The translations under genes and the position numbers were made by a program. The notes under the pieces were generated by a model, which had not been told where the DNA came from, did no database searches, and saw nothing but the letters and a program-made list of their open reading frames with translations. Positions 35,110 through 43,801 of a DNA stretch of 64,000 nucleotides are shown here, in pieces (the stretch's first letter is position 1; every line of letters starts with the position of its first letter). Location of the stretch: positions 62,001 to 126,000 of the forward strand of contig WTGH01000010.1 of the NCBI GenBank assembly GCA_011523655.1, given 5' to 3'. Origin of the DNA: Rhodospirillaceae bacterium (GTDB lineage: Bacteria; Pseudomonadota; Alphaproteobacteria; Bin65).

Positions 35110-36288
35110 ATGTTCACCAGCTTCTTCCTCGAACTCCGCAAGGCCCACCTGCCGGTCAGCATGAAGGAGTACCTGCTGCTGCTCGAGGCGGTGAAGCAGG
35201 GGCTGGCCGACTACAGGGTCGACGACTTCTACTATCTGTCGCGCTCGGCTCTGGTGAAGGACGAGCGCAACCTGGACAAGTTCGACCGGGTGTTCGGCCA
35301 TGTCTTCAAGGGCCTGGAGATGCTGTCCGAGCTGTTCGAGCCGGCCAACATCCCGGAAGACTGGCTGCGCAAGATGGCCGAGCTTCACTTGACCGAGGAG
35401 GAGAAGGCCGAGATCGAGGCCATGGGCGGCTGGGAAAAGCTCATGGAGGAACTGAAAAAACGCCTCGAAGAGCAGAAGGGCCGGCACCAGGGCGGTAACA
35501 AGTGGATCGGCACGGCCGGCAAGAGCCCCTACGGCGCCTACGGCTACAATCCGGAAGGCGTGCGCATCGGCCAGGACGGCAACCGCAACTTTTCGGCCGT
35601 CAAGGTCTGGGACAAGCGCGAATTCCGCAATCTGGACGATTCGGTCGAACTCGGCACGCGCAACATCAAGATCGCCCTGCGCAAGCTGCGCCGCTTCGCC
35701 CGCGAAGGCGCAGCCGACGAGCTCGACCTGCCGGACACCATCCACTCCACCGCCAGGCAGGGCTGGCTCGACATCAAGATGGTGCCGGAGCGGCACAACG
35801 CCGTGAAAGTGCTGATCTTCTTCGACGTCGGCGGCTCGATGAGCCCGCACGTCAAGGTGTGCGAGGAGCTGTTCTCGGCCTGCAAGACCGAGTTCAAGCA
35901 CCTGCAATACTATTACTTCCACAACTGCCTGTACGACTATGTCTGGGAGGACAACCGCCGGCGCAACAGCGACCCGATGCAGACCTGGGACGTGCTCCAC
36001 ACCTACGGCAGCGACTACAAGGTGATCTTCGTCGGCGACGCCTCCATGAGCCCCTACGAGATCGCCATGCCGGGCGGCTCGGTCGAATACTGGAACGAGG
36101 AAGCCGGCGAGGTCTGGCTCAACCGGATTACCCAGACCTTCACCCACTGCGTCTGGCTGAACCCGGTGCCCCGGCGGCACTGGCAGTATACGCCCTCGAT
36201 CGGCATGATCGGCGACATCTTCGAGCGCCGCATGTTCGAACTGACCCTCCAGGGCCTGGACGACGCGATCAAGGAATTGAGCCACTAG
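35110..36288 (+). CDS. VWA-domain protein, CoxE-like
   Basis: Protein of 392 residues with the CoxE/VWA architecture: an N-terminal helical region (MFTSFFLELRKAHLPVSMKEYL) and a C-terminal von Willebrand A domain whose MIDAS motif is FFDVGGSMSPHVKVCEELF near residue 238 (DxGxS). In other bacteria these proteins work with a MoxR-type AAA+ ATPase to insert metals or mature enzymes; no MoxR gene is in the window, so the partner must be elsewhere. A charged helix near residues 95-130 (EEEKAEIEAMGGWEKLMEELKK region) separates the parts. The start at 35110 begins the conserved sequence. The last 150 residues are rich in aromatic residues, as in the family. Confidence 0.85.
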   Translation: MFTSFFLELRKAHLPVSMKEYLLLLEAVKQGLADYRVDDFYYLSRSALVKDERNLDKFDRVFGHVFKGLEMLSELFEPANIPEDWLRKMAELHLTEEEKAEIEAMGGWEKLMEELKKRLEEQKGRHQGGNKWIGTAGKSPYGAYGYNPEGVRIGQDGNRNFSAVKVWDKREFRNLDDSVELGTRNIKIALRKLRRFAREGAADELDLPDTIHSTARQGWLDIKMVPERHNAVKVLIFFDVGGSMSPHVKVCEELFSACKTEFKHLQYYYFHNCLYDYVWEDNRRRNSDPMQTWDVLHTYGSDYKVIFVGDASMSPYEIAMPGGSVEYWNEEAGEVWLNRITQTFTHCVWLNPVPRRHWQYTPSIGMIGDIFERRMFELTLQGLDDAIKELSH

Positions 36289-36312
36289 GCTCGGCCGTCG
36301 TCGGCGCGTCCC

Positions 36313-37059
36313 GTGTCTGAAGACGCCGCAATTTACATGGTGTTCGGGCCGCTGCCGCAGGGCGCGCCGGGCAACGACGCGTCGACGCTGCGCGCGCTGG
36401 ACGCGGTTCCGGACCGCGATGCCGTCAGGCAGGTGCTCGACCTTGGAGCGGGGCGCGGCCGCACGACCTTCGCCCTGGCGCAGGCGCTCCCGCACGCGCA
36501 GGTCACGGCTGTCGAGATCCACGCGCCCTTCGCCGGGCGGATCGCCGAACGCGCCCGCGAGGCGGGCCTGGCGGACCGCGTCGATGCGCTGTGCGGGGAC
36601 ATGGCGAAGATCGAGGTCGCCGCGGGGAGCATCGACCTGATCTGGGCCGAGGGCTCCATCTATGTCGTGGGCATGGAATGGGCGCTCGCCCTGTGGCGCC
36701 CCTGGCTTCGTCCGGGCGGCTGCATCGCCTTCAGCGACGTCGTCCGGTGGACCGGCGATCTCTCGAAAGAGGCCCGCGCATTCTGGGCGGCGGAATACCC
36801 GGACATGGCGTCCGAAGCCGCAATCCGGTCTCGTGCGGAGGCTGCCGGCTATCGGGTCGTCGCCGGTTTTCGCATGCCGAAGGCGGCGCATGATGCTTAC
36901 TACGTCCCGCTGGCGGCACGCGCAGCCGAACTTGCGGGATGCGCCGATACCGACGTCGCGCAGGTCCTTGCGGGTCTTCGAAGGGAAATTGACGTCGTCC
37001 GGCGCTTTTCCGATGAGGCAGGCTACACCTTCTTCGTCCTTCAGCGCAGCGACGGCTGA
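36313..37059 (+). CDS. SAM-dependent methyltransferase (class I)
   Basis: Rossmann-fold methyltransferase of 248 residues read from a GTG. Motif I is VLDLGAGRGRTTFALAQ near residue 41, the acidic ribose-binding residue is in VTAVEIHAPF near 66, motif post-I/II is VDALCGDMAKIEV near 90, and IDLIWAEGSIYVVG near 107 marks the substrate side. It resembles the general ubiE/Methyltransf_25-like enzymes; the substrate cannot be inferred. An ATG at 36337 (residue 9) is an alternative start. It follows the CoxE-like gene by 24 nt, so the two may be co-transcribed, although no functional link is known. Confidence 0.75.
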   Translation: MSEDAAIYMVFGPLPQGAPGNDASTLRALDAVPDRDAVRQVLDLGAGRGRTTFALAQALPHAQVTAVEIHAPFAGRIAERAREAGLADRVDALCGDMAKIEVAAGSIDLIWAEGSIYVVGMEWALALWRPWLRPGGCIAFSDVVRWTGDLSKEARAFWAAEYPDMASEAAIRSRAEAAGYRVVAGFRMPKAAHDAYYVPLAARAAELAGCADTDVAQVLAGLRREIDVVRRFSDEAGYTFFVLQRSDG

Positions 37060-37152
37060 GCCCTGGTCGCCGGCGGCAAGGGATCCGCGACCGCAAGAAG
37101 CAGGACAAGGGGAGCGGCAACCCGAGGACCGGCGAGACGTCGGCGGCGGGCG

Positions 37153-37301
37153 TGCGGCGGGCCGCTCGACAACCGCGTGCCGAGTGCCTTCCTCGCGGCC
37201 GTTGCCGCCATGCGCGGGCCCGCCGTTGCGACCCGGAACACGAGCGAGTTCCGCAACACCGGGGTGGGGCCGTCGATCCCTGGGCTGCGGAAGCGCGTTG
37301 G
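37153..37301 (+). pseudogene. Relic of a PIN-domain (VapC/FitB-like) toxin, C-terminal end with frameshift
   Basis: In the otherwise empty 313-nt stretch 37060-37372, one frame reads GGPLDNRVPSAFLAAVAAMRGPAVATRNTSEFRNTGV in short blocks (GGPLDN; AFLAAVAA; ATRNTSEFRNTGV). This follows the C-terminal PIN pattern of VapC/FitB toxins (gxPlxvxDalIAAtAxxxGlxlvTRNxxdFxxtGV). The natural end of such proteins, VDPWAAEA, continues in the -1 frame from about 37269, so one frameshift separates the two parts. The catalytic Asp expected in the LIAA helix is not seen. No antitoxin gene or N-terminal toxin part remains. Confidence 0.5.
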
Positions 37302-37336
37302 GCCTCCTTCCCGACACGGTACATCGCCGCAGCGCA

Positions 37337-37364
37337 TTTACATTCGGACAGTTGAATATATAGA
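37337..37364 (+). promoter_or_regulatory. Promoter with a perfect SqrR/BigR-type operator, upstream of the DUF442 gene
   Basis: TTTACA (37337-37342) and TATAGA (37359-37364) are separated by 16 nt and give a good sigma-70 promoter ending 8 nt before the ATG, so the transcript would have almost no leader. Between them lies ATTCGGACAGTTGAAT (37342-37357), a perfect match to the ATTC-N8-GAAT operator recalled for SqrR-type persulfide sensors. A repressor there would block polymerase. The site is 13/16 identical to the one at 51978-51993. Confidence 0.6.
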
Positions 37365-37372
37365 ACGCTGCC

Positions 37373-37822
37373 ATGAACATCCGTTTCCTCACCGGCCGGT
37401 TTGCCGTCGCCGACGGCGCGCCGGATATCGCTCAAATCGCCGAATTCAAGGCGCAGGGCGTCCACGCCGTCGTCAGCCTGCGCATGGCCGGGGAACGCGG
37501 CGAAATTCTGCCGCCGGACGGCGAAAGGGCGGCGGTCGAAGCCGCCGGCATGGCGTGGCTGCACTTTCCGCTGGCGCCGCCCCAGGTCGGCGATGTCGAG
37601 AAGACCGACGACCTCAGCCGCAAGATGCAGGAACTGCCGGCGCCGATCCTGATCCATTGCGCGTCCGGCGCCCGGGCCGCCGCCATGGCGCTGGCGGTCT
37701 GCACGATCGGCGAGCGATGGGAGCCGGATACGGGGGCGCGAAAGGCGGACGAAGCCGGAATCGCGTTAGCGCCGGAACTCGCGCCGAAAGTGGCGGCTTA
37801 CGTCGAGGCGAAACGGGCCTGA
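37373..37822 (+). CDS. DUF442/TIGR01244 protein (Blh phosphatase-like domain, possible sulfurtransferase)
   Basis: Stand-alone DUF442 protein, 149 residues, with a dual-specificity-phosphatase/rhodanese-like fold. The active-site loop is IHCASGARAA with nucleophile Cys96 and Arg101 (C-x5-R). In Xylella and Agrobacterium the same domain is fused to an ETHE1-type persulfide dioxygenase in Blh, which is controlled by BigR and used for sulfide detoxification. The SqrR/BigR-type site in its promoter and the regulator plus sulfide dehydrogenase 15 kb downstream make a sulfur-handling role likely. No dioxygenase domain is fused or adjacent. A plain protein phosphatase is the alternative. Confidence 0.8.
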   Translation: MNIRFLTGRFAVADGAPDIAQIAEFKAQGVHAVVSLRMAGERGEILPPDGERAAVEAAGMAWLHFPLAPPQVGDVEKTDDLSRKMQELPAPILIHCASGARAAAMALAVCTIGERWEPDTGARKADEAGIALAPELAPKVAAYVEAKRA

Positions 37823-37906
37823 ATTCGTACCGGAGCCGTGCGCTTGCCGAATGGCGAATATGCGGCGCCTGTTGCGCAAACCGGGCCGTCACACCACATC
37901 ATGTTG

Positions 37907-37935
37907 TTGTAACCGGCCCCGCCGTATGCTAAATT
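37907..37935 (+). promoter_or_regulatory. Possible gyrA promoter
   Basis: TTGTAA (37907-37912), 17-nt spacer and TAAATT (37930-37935) give a moderate sigma-70-like match in a locally A+T-richer patch, about 135 nt before the gyrA start. The remaining 248-nt gap between 37822 and gyrA holds no gene that I can support. Confidence 0.25.
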
Positions 37936-38069
37936 TTGTGGTGCTTTTCGCTCCCGACCCAATTCACCGCCGCATAGTCCCGATCCGGAGACCGGCATTG
38001 CCGGTTTTCCGCGGTTTCCGCCGCCGGAAACTGCCGCAGCACCCTTCGATCTAGCGAGTTCGCACCGCC

Positions 38070-40805
38070 TTGGCCGAGCCGACGACGCCCGAACGCGACA
38101 TCGCGCCCATCTCCATCGAGGAGGAGATGAAGCGCTCCTATCTCGATTACGCCATGAGCGTGATCGTGGCCCGGGCGATTCCGGACGTGCGCGACGGCCT
38201 CAAGCCGGTGCACCGGCGCATCCTCTACGCCATGCGCGAGGGCGGCTACACCAGCGACAAGCCGTACCGCAAGTCGGCCCTGATCGTCGGCGACGTGATG
38301 GGCAAATACCATCCCCACGGCGACCAGGCGATCTACGACGCGCTGGTGCGCATGGCGCAGCCCTTCTCCATGCGCCTGCCGCTGATCGACGGCCAGGGCA
38401 ATTTCGGCTCGATGGACAGCGATCCGCCGGCAGCCATGCGCTACACCGAGGCGCGGCTCGCCAAGGCCGCGGAATCGCTGCTCGACGACATCGACCGCAA
38501 CACGGTCGATTTCCAGGACAATTACGACGAATCGCGCCAGGAACCCGTCGTTCTTCCGGCCCGGTATCCGAACCTGCTGGTCAACGGCGCCGGCGGCATC
38601 GCGGTCGGCATGGCGACCAACATACCGCCGCACAATCTGGGCGAGGTGATCGCCGCCTGCCTGGCGCTGATCGCCGACCCCGACGCCGCGCTCGAAGACA
38701 TCATGGAGCTGCTGCCGGGGCCGGATTTCCCGACCGGCGCCCTGGTCATGGGCCGGGCCGGCATCCACGAGGCCTACCGGACCGGCCGGGGCGCCGTCGT
38801 CATGCGCGCGCGCCACAAGATCGAGCCCGGCCGCAACGGGCGCGAGAACCTGGTTTTCACCGAAGTTCCCTACCAGGTGAACAAGGAGAGGGTGCTGGAG
38901 AAAATCGGCGAACTCGCCCGCTCCAAGCAGATCGAAGGCATCGCCGGCGCCAACGACGAATCCGACCGGGAAGGCGTGCGCCTGGTGGTCGAGGTCAAGC
39001 GCGACGCCGATGCGGAGGTTGTGCTGAACCAGCTATTCCGCTTCACCCAGCTCCAGACCAGCTTCGGCGTCAACATGCTGGCCCTGAACGGCGGCCGGCC
39101 GGAGCAGATGGGGCTCCTGGACGTGCTCAGGGCCTTCCTGGCCTTCCGCGAGCAGATCATCGTCCGGCGTACCGCATTCCTGCTCGAGGAAGCGCGCGGC
39201 AAGGCGCATACGCTGGCCGGACTCGCCGTCGCGGTCGCCAATATCGACGAGGTCGTGGCGCTGATCCGCCACGCGCCTGACGCCGCCGCCGCGCGGGAAC
39301 AACTGATGGAACGGGCCTGGCCGGCGGCCGACGTCGCGCCGCTGATCGCGCTGATCGCGGAACCCGGCCGGCTGGTCGGCGAAGACGGCGGCTACCGGCT
39401 CTCCGAAGCGCAGGCGCGCGCCATCCTCGATCTGCGGCTGCACCGCCTGACCGGCCTCGAACGCGAAAAGATCGGCGATGACCTCCGGCAGATCGTCGAG
39501 GAAATTCGCGATTATCTCGACATCCTCGGTTCGCGCATCCGGGTGCTCGAAATCCTGCGCGAGGAACTCGGGGAGATGCGGGAAACCTATGCCGATCCGC
39601 GCCGCACCGCGATCGAAGACGGGGATTTCGACCAGGATATCGAAGACCTGATCCAGCGCGAGGACATGGTCCTCACCTTCACCCACGGCGGCTATATCAA
39701 GCGCGTGCCGCTCGCCACCTACCGGGCGCAGAGGCGCGGCGGCAAGGGCCGCGCCGGCATGAAGACCAAGGAAGAGGATTTCGTCGACCAGGTCTATGTC
39801 GTCAACACCCACACGCCGGTCCTGTTCTTCTCCTCGACCGGCATGGTTTACAAGCTCAAGGTCTACCGGCTGCCCCTCGGCACGCCCCAGGCGCGCGGCA
39901 AGGCTATGGTCAACATGCTGCCGCTCCAGCAGGGCGAAAACATCTCGATTATCCTGCCGTTGCCCGACGAATCGGAGTGGCCGGACCTCGACGTGATGTT
40001 CGCGACCAGCAGCGGCACGGTGCGGCGCAACTCGCTCGCCGATTTCGTCAATGTCCGGGCGAACGGCAAGATCGCCATGAAGCTGGATGAGGGCGAGACG
40101 CTGGTCGGGGTCGAAACCTGCGACGCCGGGCAGGACGTGCTGCTGGCCACCGCCGCCGGCCGGGCGATCCGTTTTCCGGTGGCCGACGTGCGACGCTTCC
40201 GGGGGCGGGATTCGCGCGGCGTGCGCGGAATCAGGCTGGCGGCGGGAGATCGGATCATCTCCCTATCCATCCTGAATCATATCGATGCCGATACCGAAAC
40301 CCGGGACGAGTATGTCCGCATCGCCAACGCGCATAAGCGGGCCGGCTCGCGGATCGAGCAGGGTGAAACTCCCAACCGGGAGGATGTCGAACTCGCGGCG
40401 CGGATCGTCGAATCGCCATGGTCCGGAATGCATGCCGTTGAGGAATTCGCGCTCACCGTTTCGGACGACGGCCTCGGCAAGCGCACCTCGGCCTATGAGT
40501 ATCGCATCACCGGCCGCGGCGGCATCGGTATCGTCAACATGGATCTCGATCGCGACGGCAGCGAAGCCCGGGTTGTAGGCGCTTTCCCGGTGGAGAAAGA
40601 GGACGAACTGATCCTCGTGACCAATGGCGGGCAGATCATCCGCGTCCCCGTGGACGGCATCGGTGTCGTCGGCCGCAAGACCCGTGGCGTCTACCTGTTC
40701 CGGTTGGACGACGACGAGCGGGTCGTCTCGGTCTCGCGCCTGCGCGATGCGAACGGCGCGGCGGAATCCCACCCGGAAGCCGGTCCGGAAGCTGGCTCCG
40801 CCTGA
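38070..40805 (+). CDS. gyrA: DNA gyrase subunit A
   Basis: Breakage-reunion subunit of DNA gyrase, 911 residues, TTG start. The winged-helix/tower region carries the catalytic Tyr125 ([10 protein letters not shown]; Tyr122 in E. coli). The C-terminal beta-pinwheel carries the GyrA box QRRGGKG near residue 553, which distinguishes it from ParC. The quinolone-determining region reads [18 protein letters not shown]: the position of E. coli Ser83 is Gln86, while Asp87 is kept as Asp90. There is no strong ribosome site before the TTG, but homology begins immediately after it and the next Met is too far in. coaD follows after 99 nt, a usual alphaproteobacterial arrangement. Confidence 0.97.
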   Translation: MAEPTTPERDIAPISIEEEMKRSYLDYAMSVIVARAIPDVRDGLKPVHRRILYAMREGGYTSDKPYRKSALIVGDVMGKYHPHGDQAIYDALVRMAQPFSMRLPLIDGQGNFGSMDSDPPAAMRYTEARLAKAAESLLDDIDRNTVDFQDNYDESRQEPVVLPARYPNLLVNGAGGIAVGMATNIPPHNLGEVIAACLALIADPDAALEDIMELLPGPDFPTGALVMGRAGIHEAYRTGRGAVVMRARHKIEPGRNGRENLVFTEVPYQVNKERVLEKIGELARSKQIEGIAGANDESDREGVRLVVEVKRDADAEVVLNQLFRFTQLQTSFGVNMLALNGGRPEQMGLLDVLRAFLAFREQIIVRRTAFLLEEARGKAHTLAGLAVAVANIDEVVALIRHAPDAAAAREQLMERAWPAADVAPLIALIAEPGRLVGEDGGYRLSEAQARAILDLRLHRLTGLEREKIGDDLRQIVEEIRDYLDILGSRIRVLEILREELGEMRETYADPRRTAIEDGDFDQDIEDLIQREDMVLTFTHGGYIKRVPLATYRAQRRGGKGRAGMKTKEEDFVDQVYVVNTHTPVLFFSSTGMVYKLKVYRLPLGTPQARGKAMVNMLPLQQGENISIILPLPDESEWPDLDVMFATSSGTVRRNSLADFVNVRANGKIAMKLDEGETLVGVETCDAGQDVLLATAAGRAIRFPVADVRRFRGRDSRGVRGIRLAAGDRIISLSILNHIDADTETRDEYVRIANAHKRAGSRIEQGETPNREDVELAARIVESPWSGMHAVEEFALTVSDDGLGKRTSAYEYRITGRGGIGIVNMDLDRDGSEARVVGAFPVEKEDELILVTNGGQIIRVPVDGIGVVGRKTRGVYLFRLDDDERVVSVSRLRDANGAAESHPEAGPEAGSA

Positions 40806-40904
40806 GACGAAGCGGCCTTCCCGCCGCGCCGGATTGGCCGTTGCATTCCCGGCCGCGTCCGCCTAGGCGTTTCGCCAGCCGCATCGCGAAGGGGGAGCGC
40901 ATCC

Positions 40905-41405
40905 ATGGCCGAGCGTATCGCAGTTTATCCGGGCACCTTCGACCCGATCACGAACGGGCATGTCGATATCATCCGGCGCGCCCTGCGGATCTGCGATCGC
41001 CTGATCGTCGCCGTGGCGGAAAATATCGGCAAGACTCCGCTGTTCACGCTCGACGAACGGCTGGCCCTGGTCGAACACGAACTCCGGATCGTCAACGGGG
41101 CGAACGACGGCGGTCAGGCGCAGGTCAAGGTTTTCGGCAATCTGCTGATGCATTTCGCGGAGCAAAACGACGCCGTGATGATTATCCGCGGCCTGCGGGC
41201 GGTCTCGGATTTCGACTACGAGTTCCAGATGGCGGGGATGAACGCCCGGCTCAATCCGGATGTCGAGATGGTCTACCTGATGGCGTCCGAGCAGCAGCAG
41301 TTCATCGCGTCCCGGCTGGTCAAGGAAATCGCGTCCCTCGGCGGCGACATCGAGAGCTTCGTGCCACCGAACACCGCAACGGCCCTGCGGGCTAAATTCT
41401 CCTGA
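40905..41405 (+). CDS. coaD: Phosphopantetheine adenylyltransferase
   Basis: Penultimate enzyme of coenzyme A synthesis: ATP plus 4'-phosphopantetheine gives dephospho-CoA and pyrophosphate. It has 166 residues, the normal length. The nucleotidyltransferase motif YPGTFDPITNGHVDIIRRA (residues 8-26, with the T/HxGH-type His21) and the RGLRAVSDFDYEFQMAGMN segment near 90 are intact; FIASRLVKEIASLGGDIESFVPP near 127 corresponds to the second ATP-binding region. GGGGGAG about 9 nt upstream supports the start. It is downstream of gyrA and probably partly co-transcribed. Confidence 0.96.
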   Translation: MAERIAVYPGTFDPITNGHVDIIRRALRICDRLIVAVAENIGKTPLFTLDERLALVEHELRIVNGANDGGQAQVKVFGNLLMHFAEQNDAVMIIRGLRAVSDFDYEFQMAGMNARLNPDVEMVYLMASEQQQFIASRLVKEIASLGGDIESFVPPNTATALRAKFS

Positions 41406-41514
41406 ATTCGGGATTGCAGATCCGGGCCGGCGCCGGCTCCAGCGGGGTTGACGCCGCGGGGCGGCCGCGGCAGTCTTGGGCGAACCAAACAGGTACAAAT
41501 CGGAAAGAGCCGGA

Positions 41515-42603
41515 ATGAAACACCTGCCCCTGTTCGTTCTTCTGGCTCTCGCCCTCGCTGCCTGCGCGCCGCAGTCGCGGGTTCCGGAGATTTCGCGCAA
41601 GGCCGCGGAGGAAGAGGCCCGCAAGCAGCGCGAAATCGTCGTCCTCGAACGCATGAAGGTGCAGGATCGCCTCCGCCGGGTCGATTTCGCCGTTCGCGCG
41701 GCCAACGTCGACCTTTGCAAGGAAAAGGCGCCGGCCGTCGGCTTCCTGACCATGGACCGGGACAGCGCGCCGCCGGAATACCGGGATGCCTATGCCAGCC
41801 TCTACGGCGTTACGCGGCAGATGACCGTGATCTCGGTCTTCGGGGGCGGCCCCGCCGCGCGGGCTGAACTGGCGGTCGGCGACCGGATCGTCTCGGTGAA
41901 CGGAAAGATCATAGGAGGCGGCAGTTCGGGGCGGTCCCGGGTCGCGAAGCTGATTGCAGAAGGCAAGGGCCGGCCGCTCAGCCTGATGGTGCGGCGCGGC
42001 GTTGCGCTGGTCCCTGTCGAACTGACGCCGGCGATGGTCTGCAACTATCCGACCTTCCTGCGCAACGACGACAGCGTGAACGCGTTTGCCGACGGCAGCC
42101 GGATCATCGTGACATCGGGCCTGATGCGCTTTGCCGAAGCGGATGACGAACTTGCCTTCGTGATCGGGCACGAACTGGCCCACAACACGATGGGCCACAT
42201 CGAAGCCAAGACCGGCAACATGATCCTGGGTGGCATCGTCGGGGCGATCCTCACTGGACTGAGCGGCGTCAACGTCATCGATCCGATGATGCAGGTCGGC
42301 GTGCTCGCCTTCAGCCAGGAATTCGAGGCTGAGGCCGATTATGTCGGCGTCTACTATGCGGCAAAGGCGGGCTACGACACGAAGAAGGCCGCCTATTTCT
42401 GGCGCCGGATGGCGGCGGCGCATCCCCGCGCGATCGGCCTCCAGGGCACGACCCACCCGTCGAGCGCCAAACGGTTCCTCGCCGTGGAAGCGGCGACCAG
42501 GGAAGTCGCCGGGAAACGGGCAAGAGGCGAACCCCTCGTCCCTTACATGAAATCCAGCAGAAAGCGGGCCTCGAAACCGGCGGGGTCGGGTCCCACCCAG
42601 TAG
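41515..42603 (+). CDS. PDZ-containing M48-family metalloprotease, lipoprotein
   Basis: Membrane-anchored zinc protease of 362 residues. The signal peptide ends in a lipobox (LALAAC, Cys17). A PDZ domain lies at about 100-170 (ISVFGGGPAARAELAVGDRIVSVNG), and the M48 catalytic domain follows with HELAH (H219, E220, H223) and the third-ligand segment EFEAEAD near 271. It probably acts in the periplasm in quality control of envelope proteins, as in other M48 lipoproteins such as LoiP/BepA. No TPR domain is present, unlike BepA. The start at 41515 places the signal peptide at the N-terminus; an earlier start at 41476 would add 13 polar residues. Convergent with the SDR gene. Confidence 0.87.
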   Translation: MKHLPLFVLLALALAACAPQSRVPEISRKAAEEEARKQREIVVLERMKVQDRLRRVDFAVRAANVDLCKEKAPAVGFLTMDRDSAPPEYRDAYASLYGVTRQMTVISVFGGGPAARAELAVGDRIVSVNGKIIGGGSSGRSRVAKLIAEGKGRPLSLMVRRGVALVPVELTPAMVCNYPTFLRNDDSVNAFADGSRIIVTSGLMRFAEADDELAFVIGHELAHNTMGHIEAKTGNMILGGIVGAILTGLSGVNVIDPMMQVGVLAFSQEFEAEADYVGVYYAAKAGYDTKKAAYFWRRMAAAHPRAIGLQGTTHPSSAKRFLAVEAATREVAGKRARGEPLVPYMKSSRKRASKPAGSGPTQ

Positions 42604-42624
42604 CCGTCCGGTGCGGATCCGGTA

Positions 42625-43392
42625 TTACCCGGCCATCGTCAGCCCGCCGGATACGCTGATCGTCTGGCCCGTGATGAAGTCGGCGTCGCTGCTGGCGAGG
42701 AAAGCGACCAGGCCGGGATAGTCGTCCGGCTGGCCGAGACGGCGCATGGGTATGGCGCGCTCCAGCGCCGCTACCAGCTTTTGGCCGGCTTCGTCGTCGC
42801 CGGCGAAAGTGCGGAACAGGTTGGTGTCGGTCGGCCCCGGGCAGACGCAGTTCACCTGGACGTTGCGCCGGGCCAGTTCCCGCGCCAGCGTCTTGGAAAA
42901 CGAGATGATGCCGCCCTTGCAGGCGGCGTAGACCGACTCGCCCGAAGAGCCGACCCGCGCGGCATCGGAGGAAATGTTGATCACCTTGCCGGACCGGCGC
43001 TCGGCCATGCCGCGCACCGCGATATGGTGCAGGTTCAGCGGTCCGAAGAGGTTGATCTCGACGATCCGGCGCCACAGCCCGGCGTCGGTGTCCAGAAACG
43101 GCATTGCGATGTCGATACCGGCATTGTTGACGAGGATGTCGAGCGGGCCTGCCGCCGCCTCGAAGGCCGACACCGCGTCGGCGACTGAGTCATAGTCCGT
43201 GATGTCGGCCTCGAATGCCGTCGCCCGGCCGCCATTTCCGGCGATCAGGTCCGCCGTCTCGCGCGCCGCCGGGCCGTCACGGTCGAGGACGCCGACGGTT
43301 ACGCCTTCCTCGCCGAGCCGCTGGCAGATCGCGCGGCCGATGCCGGCGCCGCCGCCGGTTACCAGGGCAGTCTTTCCCGCAAGTCCGCGCAT
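42625..43392 (-). CDS. Short-chain dehydrogenase/reductase, BadH-like
   Basis: Classical SDR of 255 residues. The NAD-binding TGGGAGIG is at residues 12-19 and an acidic Asp39-type residue (GVLDRDG) favours NAD. NNAG is at 89-92 and the catalytic triad is Ser142, Tyr155, Lys159. The SSDAARVGSSGESVYAACKGG and FITGQTISVSGGLTMAG segments are close to those I recall from 2-hydroxycyclohexanecarboxyl-CoA dehydrogenase (BadH) of anaerobic benzoate degradation. No other bad genes are nearby, so the substrate is a guess. It is divergent from the DMGDH-like gene across a 409-nt gap. Confidence 0.8.
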   Translation of the reverse strand: MRGLAGKTALVTGGGAGIGRAICQRLGEEGVTVGVLDRDGPAARETADLIAGNGGRATAFEADITDYDSVADAVSAFEAAAGPLDILVNNAGIDIAMPFLDTDAGLWRRIVEINLFGPLNLHHIAVRGMAERRSGKVINISSDAARVGSSGESVYAACKGGIISFSKTLARELARRNVQVNCVCPGPTDTNLFRTFAGDDEAGQKLVAALERAIPMRRLGQPDDYPGLVAFLASSDADFITGQTISVSGGLTMAG

Positions 43393-43801
43393 TTCATGCT
43401 CCCGTATCGCCGTGTTCCCGGCGGGCGACACTACCCCGGCCCGGCCCCGGAACGCCGCGCAAATGCCGCCGGCTTCCGGGCCATTTCGCCGCGCGCCGGC
43501 CTTGCGCCGCGTCTCAAGCGTCGGACAGGACGCAAAACCCTCGCCGACCCACCTTCCTTGCCGCCCCGGCCGACCGGAGGGAGAGCCGGGGGCCAGAGTC
43601 GACCCGACGGGCCTGCACTTGTGGCCCCTGGGCCCCGGATCGTCGCTGCGCTCCGTCCGGCGCGGCATTGTGGGGGGATCGGGTTACACCACCTCGACAA
43701 TTCGTTTCTGGATCGCCCGGGCAATTCGCTTTAGTGAGCCCGGTTCGGCAACGCCGGCCGGAAACCGGAAGCGGTATCCGGCGCGTGTAAGGAGCGAAAC
43801 G
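43393..43801. other. Gene-free 409-nt divergent intergenic region
   Basis: Separates the SDR (minus) from the DMGDH-like operon (plus). Open frames here lack family resemblance and ribosome sites. No riboswitch pattern (in particular no tandem glycine aptamer) was recognised. A purine-rich AAGGAG lies just before the start at 43802. Control elements for the downstream six-gene set presumably lie here, but none can be named. Confidence 0.5.

Noticed and set aside
43393-43801. Glycine or other riboswitch ahead of the DMGDH-like gene
   Set aside because: No conserved aptamer core could be traced by eye; a covariance-model search would be needed to say more.
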